Shown piece by piece: positions 59,110 to 64,000 of a stretch of DNA of 64,000 nt. Under the pieces are notes generated by a model that was given only the letters and a program-made list of their open reading frames with translations, did no database searches and had not been told where the DNA came from. Within the stretch, counting starts at the first letter, position 1, and the number at the start of each line of letters is the position of its first letter. This DNA comes from Paraferrimonas sedimenticola (GTDB lineage Bacteria > Pseudomonadota > Gammaproteobacteria > Enterobacterales > Shewanellaceae), in assembly GCF_002282855.1 (NCBI RefSeq), contig NZ_NRIR01000002.1, forward strand, positions 441,196-505,195. Direction: 5' to 3'. The translations under genes and the position numbers were made by a program.

Positions 59110-59481
59110 TTAGGCGGCGCGGTGCGGACTGCGGTGGCGGCGGTAGTTGGCACGGCAGTAAAGCACATAAATCGCCACCAATAACAGGCCTAAAGACGAG
59201 GCTTTGGCAAATGCTGGTTGGCTGTACTTCAAGCTAAGACAGGCCACTAATCCGTAAGCAAATGGTGCCAGCTCGTAAAAATACTTAGGTATCTTTCCTT
59301 TGCGGCGAAGCTTGATATCGGTGCGGCGATTCTCAGAACGCCATACATAAACCAATCCACCAAATAACACCAACAAACAGGCGATAAAGGTTTGTGCTTG
59401 ATTTTGGCTTATTGTTATCGCCCCAAGTCCGCCGAACATATAGGCGTATGGCAGCGCTTCATAGATAGGCTTGGCTAACAT
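59110..59481 (-). CDS. Small membrane protein with internal repeat
   Basis: A 123-residue protein of unknown function with about four hydrophobic segments. The halves are similar: YEALPYAYMFGGLGAI...LLVLFGGLVYVWRSENRR (about 7-52) and YELAPFAYGLVACLSL...LLLVAIYVLYCRANYRR (about 69-114). This points to duplication of a two-helix unit. The C-terminus is basic and His-rich. Confidence 0.72.
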   Translation of the reverse strand: MLAKPIYEALPYAYMFGGLGAITISQNQAQTFIACLLVLFGGLVYVWRSENRRTDIKLRRKGKIPKYFYELAPFAYGLVACLSLKYSQPAFAKASSLGLLLVAIYVLYCRANYRRHRSPHRAA

Positions 59482-59605
59482 GTCACTGTCCTTAGTGTGA
59501 AAAGGGTATTGTAATTCCTTGTCTTTTTTACCAAGTTGCTAAAAAAATAACCAGTATTTTTTGATTTTTTCTAATTTATGTTCTAGCGAAATGTGAACTG
59601 GCACT

Positions 59606-59634
59606 AAAAAGCCCGCTCAAATGAGCGGGCTTTT
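59606..59634 (-). terminator. slyD terminator
   Basis: A 12-bp stem aaaagcccgctc / gagcgggctttt with loop AAAT, 10 bp after the slyD stop on the minus strand, with flanking A/T runs. Confidence 0.88.
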
Positions 59635-59644
59635 GTGGTGGGAA

Positions 59645-60208
59645 TTAGTGGCTTTTACAGCCGCCGCCACCGCAGCACTGGTGATTCGGATCCTCGTGTC
59701 CGGCACCGCCACAGCAGCCGCCTTCATTGTCGCAATCGCTGGCTTCTGGGTGCACGTGGCCGTGAGCGATTTCGTCAGCGCTAGCATCGCGTACTTCAAC
59801 TACTTCCACTTCAAAGCTCAGCGCAACGCCTGCGAGTGGATGGTTGCCATCGACAACCACTTCATTCTCACTGACTTCGACCACTTGAACAGGTCGCTGA
59901 CCCACATCGGTCTCTGCGATAAAGCGCATACCTGGGATGATGTCTTCAACATTGCCAAACGCTTCGATTGGCACCGACTGGCGCAAGCTTTCTTGGTAAT
60001 CGCCGTAGGCTTGGTCCGCAGGCACTTCGGCGGTCATGGTGTCGCCAACCTGTTTGCCTTCCAGTTGAACCTCTAGACCTGGGATCATGTTCTCTGCGCC
60101 GTGCAAATACTGCATCGGCTCACTGTCAAAAGACGACTCGATCAGTTGGCCTTGGTCGTCGTGTAGACGGTAGTGCAAAGTCACTACCTTGTTTTCGCAA
60201 ATCTTCAT
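59645..60208 (-). CDS. slyD: FKBP-type peptidyl-prolyl isomerase SlyD
   Basis: SlyD is a chaperone with prolyl isomerase activity and binds nickel for hydrogenase maturation. The 187-residue protein has the FKBP domain (VVTLHYRLHDDQGQLIESS, MIPGLEVQLEGKQVGDTMTAEVPADQAYGD-type) with the insert-in-flap domain. The C-terminal tail is rich in His and Cys (HGHVHPE, GGCCGGAGH, HQCCGGGGC), the metal-binding part. ATG 60208 follows GGGAG. Confidence 0.94.
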   Translation of the reverse strand: MKICENKVVTLHYRLHDDQGQLIESSFDSEPMQYLHGAENMIPGLEVQLEGKQVGDTMTAEVPADQAYGDYQESLRQSVPIEAFGNVEDIIPGMRFIAETDVGQRPVQVVEVSENEVVVDGNHPLAGVALSFEVEVVEVRDASADEIAHGHVHPEASDCDNEGGCCGGAGHEDPNHQCCGGGGCKSH

Positions 60209-60295
60209 ACTGTCTCCCGTAAAATCTGGCGCAATCATACTGGAATCTGGCGAATTTAGACAGCGAGCTGCTCACGAAAGCGACACAATCTAGGC

Positions 60296-61999
60296 TTAAT
60301 TTGGCGGAATTCGACACTCGGGCGGGTAGGGATAGACATCCGCCTGCTCACCCTCGGCAATTGCCGCTTGCTGCGCTTGCCAGTAGTCCGCCGACAGTAG
60401 GTCTTTGTGGCGTCGTAAAAAAGCCTTGCGCACCTTTGGAATGGTCAGCAAGAAACTGGCAAACTCCTCGGGGAACACGTCGTTAGGAGCCACTGAATAC
60501 CAAGGCTCAGCGGCCCACTCGTCTTCGGGAAACCGCGGTGGCGGTATTTTGCGAAAGTTACACTCGTCCAGATAACTGACTTCGTCGTAGTCGTAGAAAA
60601 TCACTCGACCATGCCGGGATATGCCAAAGTTCTTGTAGAGCATGTCGCCGGGAAAAATATTGGCGCTGATCATGTCCTTAAGCGCCTGGCCATAGTCGTC
60701 GATGGCGCGATCCAGAGCTTGCGTATCTGCGTGTTCAATGAAGATGTTGAGCGGGGTGAGACGGCGTTCGAGATAGCAGTGATGAATGATCACCGAGTCT
60801 TCAATAATTTCCACTTCGCTTGGTGCGGTTTGTCGCAACTCTTCAAGTAACTCAGGATGAAAGCGGGCTTTGGGGAGTTGAAGCTGAGTGAATCTGTGAG
60901 TATCCGCCATTCGACCGACGCGGTCATGGCGCTTCACCAAGGCGTACTTGTCGATAACCAACTGTTTGTTAGCGTCTTTTGGTGGCGCGAATTTATCTTT
61001 TATGACCTTAAACACCACAGGGTAAGAGGGCAAGGTAAACACTGTCATTACCATCCCTTTAATACCCTCGGCAGCGACTAACTGCTCATCACTGGCATTC
61101 ATGTGATTAATGAAGTCGCGATAAAGCTCGCTTTTGCCGTGCTTTTGAAAACCAATGGCCGAATAGAGTTCTGCAATCGATTTGTTGGGCATTAGGTTTT
61201 TTAGCGCGCCGACTAATTGGGCGGGCTTATCACAGGTCACCATGAAATAAGAGCGGGCAAAACTGAACACCAAAGACAGTGCATCTTCGCCGGTGATGAG
61301 CGCGTCGAGTGCTACCTTGTTGTCGCGGTTCACAAAGGCCAGAGCGATGGGCAAGCGTCGGCCGCCGCATTTCAACGCACCGATCAGATAGCCGCCCTTG
61401 TTGCGATAAAACCCACTTTTGATCAGCTTAAGTTCGCTGTACTCATCTTCAAGCCCTAGCCTTAACAACTCGTCAGCGGTACTTGATAGGGCTTGTTCAA
61501 AATCGCACAGCGACTTGGGCCAACCTTGGCGATAAACAAACTGCCTTAGGTCTCTTTTTAGGTTTGGCCCCACGCCAATTTGCAGATACTGACTGGCGTC
61601 GGCAATCGGGCATTGAGGGGGCGCGTCGTTTAGGTACAAGTACTGGCTATTAAAACCCTGATGGCGAAACAGACGCGCAAAAGTAGAGTTGAAAAAGGTC
61701 TGCGCTAGCTCGGCTTGGGGATGCTGCTCTAGCAAATGGCTATAGGCGTGTTTGGTGTCGCGCCACAAGTCGGCGACGATAACCGGAGCATCGAGCTTGG
61801 TGATCAGATCCGAGGCGGTTTCATCCACAATACGGCTGTACTGGTTGATGCGATCCCGTTGAGCCTGCGCTGTCGCATTCCACTGACCTAAGTAGAATCG
61901 AGTCGAAGCCTGACCAGTGATCCGCATGAAGCGGCGAAAGTGCTGCTCAAAACCTATCAGGATACGATAGGCCACTCGATTGGCTTGTGATTGCGACAT
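60296..61999 (-). CDS. aceK: Isocitrate dehydrogenase kinase/phosphatase AceK
   Basis: AceK phosphorylates and dephosphorylates isocitrate dehydrogenase and so directs carbon into the glyoxylate bypass. The 567-residue protein has GIKGMVMTVFTLPSYPVVFKVIKDKFAPPKD, the ATP-binding region, and the DYGQALKDMISANIFPGDMLYKNFG-type helix with ICH-like GRVIFYDYDEV. ATG 61999 follows AAGGAG; an upstream ATG 63 bp earlier is unlikely. No aceA or aceB is adjacent in this window. Confidence 0.95.
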   Translation of the reverse strand: MSQSQANRVAYRILIGFEQHFRRFMRITGQASTRFYLGQWNATAQAQRDRINQYSRIVDETASDLITKLDAPVIVADLWRDTKHAYSHLLEQHPQAELAQTFFNSTFARLFRHQGFNSQYLYLNDAPPQCPIADASQYLQIGVGPNLKRDLRQFVYRQGWPKSLCDFEQALSSTADELLRLGLEDEYSELKLIKSGFYRNKGGYLIGALKCGGRRLPIALAFVNRDNKVALDALITGEDALSLVFSFARSYFMVTCDKPAQLVGALKNLMPNKSIAELYSAIGFQKHGKSELYRDFINHMNASDEQLVAAEGIKGMVMTVFTLPSYPVVFKVIKDKFAPPKDANKQLVIDKYALVKRHDRVGRMADTHRFTQLQLPKARFHPELLEELRQTAPSEVEIIEDSVIIHHCYLERRLTPLNIFIEHADTQALDRAIDDYGQALKDMISANIFPGDMLYKNFGISRHGRVIFYDYDEVSYLDECNFRKIPPPRFPEDEWAAEPWYSVAPNDVFPEEFASFLLTIPKVRKAFLRRHKDLLSADYWQAQQAAIAEGEQADVYPYPPECRIPPN

Positions 62000-62176
62000 A
62001 GCGACTCCTTTGCTAAGTGCCCAGAGTACCCAAGCCGCTTTCTCTGAGCAAGAGTTGAACAAGCTGTGATCTAACCCAGGTTGAATTTTATTTAAGCGCG
62101 GCTTTTAGGCTTGACTTTAGCGAGGCCAAAAGGCCATTCTAAAAATCAATTCGAACCCAGTTGGACACGCGCACTA

Positions 62177-62254
62177 ATGGCTCAAGCAGTAGTTACCATG
62201 ACCATTATTATTACAACCACCCTGATTACTCAGTTGGTGGCGGCCGCGTATTAA
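62177..62254 (+). CDS. thrL: thr operon leader peptide
   Basis: A 25-codon frame begins MAQAVV and has a run TMTIIITTTLIT. It has six Thr and four Ile codons, ending LVAAAY. Thr and Ile codons control attenuation in the E. coli thr operon. A promoter-like TTGACT is at 62111-62116; no good -10 is seen. Confidence 0.85.
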   Translation: MAQAVVTMTIIITTTLITQLVAAAY

Positions 62255-62277
62255 TCCAAGTTCGACAAACAAATACC

Positions 62278-62311
62278 AGCCCGCTTCCATCAAAGGAGCG
62301 GGCTTTTTTTT
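62278..62311 (+). terminator. thr operon attenuator
   Basis: An 8-bp stem agcccgct / agcgggct (62278-62285, 62297-62304) with an 11-nt loop and an 8-T tail, 65 bp before thrA and 23 bp after the leader stop. Confidence 0.88.
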
Positions 62312-62376
62312 GGCCTGGCGTTGACCGGCAAGTATTAGCGATACACATGCATCAACAAGAGATATAGGAGAGCCTT

Positions 62377-64000
62377 ATGAAGGTGGTGAAATTTGGAGGA
62401 ACCTCGCTGGCGGGATGGCCGCAGTTTGAGCGAGTGGCAAACATTTTGCGCGATGAGGCGCAGAATACCTCCTTGGCCGTGGTGCTATCTGCCCCTGCCG
62501 GCGTGACCAACCATTTGATTAAGGCGTTGCAACTGGCAGAGCAGGGCAGCGACCCGCAGGCGTCATTGGTCGCCGTTGAGCAAACCTTCACCGGAATTGC
62601 GCAAGCGGCTGGAGTGGTGCTGACTCAGTCGGCTCGAGAGCGCTTTCAGATAGCGCTGGCGGCGCAAGTGGCTCGCTGGCAACAGTGTCTGCACGGCTGT
62701 CAGCTGCTCAAGCAATGTCCGCAGAGCATTTACGCCGAATTTGTTGGTGCCGGTGAGTATTTGTCGGTGGCGCTGATGACCGCCTTACTGCAACAGACCG
62801 GCCTATCGGCTCAATCCCTGGACCCGTGCAACGTGCTGCGCGCCGAAGGCGAGCGCTTAGAGGCGGGAGTAGACATTCCTGCTAGCCAACAAGCCCTGTC
62901 TCAAGTCCAATGGGCGCAAGCGCGAGTTTGGCTGATGCCCGGCTTTAGCGCCGCCAATAGCGATGGTGAGCGAGTGTTGCTCGGGCGCAATGGCAGTGAT
63001 TATTCCGCGGCCGCGCTAGCCGCTTGTATTGGGGCTAGCCGCTGCGAGATATGGACCGATGTGGATGGGGTGTTTAACTGTGATCCACGCCTTGTGGAAA
63101 ACGCCCAGCTAATGCCGCGCTTGAGCTATCAAGAAGCGATGGAGCTGTCTTACTTTGGCGCCAAGGTGCTACATCCAAAAACCATAGCGCCCATCGCTCA
63201 GTACCATATTCCCTGTGTGATTAAGAATACCCAAAACCCCAAAGGCGAGGGCTCTTTGGTGTCCGCCAGCGGTGATCCGAGCCAACGGGTTAAGGCTATT
63301 TCTCACCTTGAGCAAGTGACCATGGTGGAGGTTTGTGGCCCTGGCCTTAAGGGCATGGTGGGTATGGCCTCTCGAGTGTTTGGCGCCATCTCTCGCGCCG
63401 GGATTTCTGTGAGTCTGATTACTCAAAGCTCGAGTGAGTACTCTGTGAGTTTTTGTGTGGCCGATGAGCAAGCAGTTGCCGCCAAACAGGCCTTGTCAGC
63501 GGAATTCGAATTGGAGCTGGCCAGCGAACTACTAGAGCCGGTGCGTTTGATGTCCAACTTGGCGATTGTGTCTATCGTCGGCGATGGCATGCGCACTTAC
63601 AAAGGGGTAGCGGCGCGATTCATTGGAGCCATCTCGCAAGCAGGCGCCAATATTGTTGCCATGGCGCAGGGCTCCTCTGAGCGCTCGATTTCTGTGGTGG
63701 TGGGCTCGCATCGAGTCAATGCAGCGGTACAAGCTTGCCATCAGGCCTTCTTTGACCAGCGATTGACCCTAGACGTGATTCTGGTGGGATGCGGTCACGT
63801 GGGTGGCGAGTTCTTGCAGCAAATGCAAAAGACCCAAGGGTTATTGCAGCAACAGCAGATCGGCGTGCGCTTGGTGGGGATCGCGAACTCGCGTCAAATG
63901 CTGCGTCGTGCCAACGGCATAGCGCCAGCGCAAGCGCTTGAGGTACTCGAGCAGCAAGGAATCACCAGTGATGTGAGTCAGCTGTTGGACTGGGTGCGCG
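62377..64000 (+). CDS. thrA: Aspartokinase/homoserine dehydrogenase I, 5' part
   Basis: ThrA catalyses the first and third steps of threonine synthesis. The ORF is open to the window edge (541 codons seen of about 820). The aspartokinase domain begins MKVVKFGGTSLAG, with LLGRNGSDYSAAALAA and VDGVFNCDPR. The ACT region (about 295-450) holds VEVCGPGLKGMVGMASRVF and IVAMAQGSSERSISVVV. The homoserine dehydrogenase NAD fold begins LVGCGHVGGEF near residue 469. AGGAGAG precedes the ATG. Preceded by its leader and attenuator. Confidence 0.95.
   Translation, partial: MKVVKFGGTSLAGWPQFERVANILRDEAQNTSLAVVLSAPAGVTNHLIKALQLAEQGSDPQASLVAVEQTFTGIAQAAGVVLTQSARERFQIALAAQVARWQQCLHGCQLLKQCPQSIYAEFVGAGEYLSVALMTALLQQTGLSAQSLDPCNVLRAEGERLEAGVDIPASQQALSQVQWAQARVWLMPGFSAANSDGERVLLGRNGSDYSAAALAACIGASRCEIWTDVDGVFNCDPRLVENAQLMPRLSYQEAMELSYFGAKVLHPKTIAPIAQYHIPCVIKNTQNPKGEGSLVSASGDPSQRVKAISHLEQVTMVEVCGPGLKGMVGMASRVFGAISRAGISVSLITQSSSEYSVSFCVADEQAVAAKQALSAEFELELASELLEPVRLMSNLAIVSIVGDGMRTYKGVAARFIGAISQAGANIVAMAQGSSERSISVVVGSHRVNAAVQACHQAFFDQRLTLDVILVGCGHVGGEFLQQMQKTQGLLQQQQIGVRLVGIANSRQMLRRANGIAPAQALEVLEQQGITSDVSQLLDWVR

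Overview
The window is ordinary, densely packed gammaproteobacterial chromosome with no mobile elements, rRNA, tRNA or CRISPR that I can see. Protein sequences and gene order point to the order Alteromonadales, near Shewanella/Ferrimonas. The run gltDB-yhcC-hpt-adenylate cyclase-mutH-rppH-ptsP-lgt-thyA-nhaA-nhaR-nadB-rpoE/rseABC-lepAB-rnc-era-recO-pdxJ-acpS-ffh-rpsP-rimM-trmD-rplS-aroF-tyrA-pheA matches what I recall of Shewanella. This is inference from content, not a database match.

Layout. 1-5.7 kb: end of yqiA, topoisomerase IV (parE, parC), plsC and rraB. 5.6-7.6 kb: a CheY-CheC fusion translationally coupled to a diguanylate cyclase. 7.8-12.5 kb: small metabolic, membrane and periplasmic genes (crotonase, YqhA, DUF1289, family 25 glycosyltransferase, NTF2-like, TRIC-like channel, mtnN, glsB). 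12.6-20.7 kb: glutamate synthase gltBD, the radical-SAM gene yhcC and folE2. 21-22.4 kb: an Hpt phosphotransfer protein convergent with a membrane class III adenylate cyclase. 22.6-33 kb: mutH, rppH-ptsP, a TSUP exporter, lgt-thyA, a Lon-N protein, nhaA-nhaR, sdhE-ygfX. 33-44 kb: nadB divergent from the sigma-E operon rpoE-rseABC, then lepA-lepB-rnc-era-recO-pdxJ-acpS. 44-48 kb: maoP, a eukaryotic-type S-adenosylmethionine decarboxylase, DUF2721, yfjD and ypjD. 48-51.7 kb: ffh and rpsP-rimM-trmD-rplS. 52-57.5 kb: aromatic amino acid genes aroF-tyrA and, on the other strand, pheA with a leader peptide and attenuator, then raiA. 57.7-64 kb: cytochromes, slyD, aceK and the start of the threonine operon with its leader and attenuator.

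Most worth a second look: (1) the mutH-rppH gap holds 12 GATC sites in about 400 bp and seven DnaA-box-like 9-mers, two pairs being inverted with the same 5-bp spacer. It resembles a DnaA-reactivating (DARS2-type) element, which in E. coli also lies beside mutH. (2) PheA carries an extra C-terminal domain of about 240 residues that looks like a type I-beta DAHP synthase whose recognisable metal ligands are replaced, probably a pseudoenzyme fused to chorismate mutase-prephenate dehydratase. (3) A short Phe-rich leader peptide and terminator precede pheA, and a Thr/Ile-rich leader and terminator precede thrA. (4) A hairpin with a T-rich tail lies in the rpsP leader. (5) The speD gene is of the eukaryotic pyruvoyl type.

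Start codons were chosen from Shine-Dalgarno-like sequence, overlap with the previous gene and remembered family lengths. Promoters are by-eye matches and are the least certain calls.
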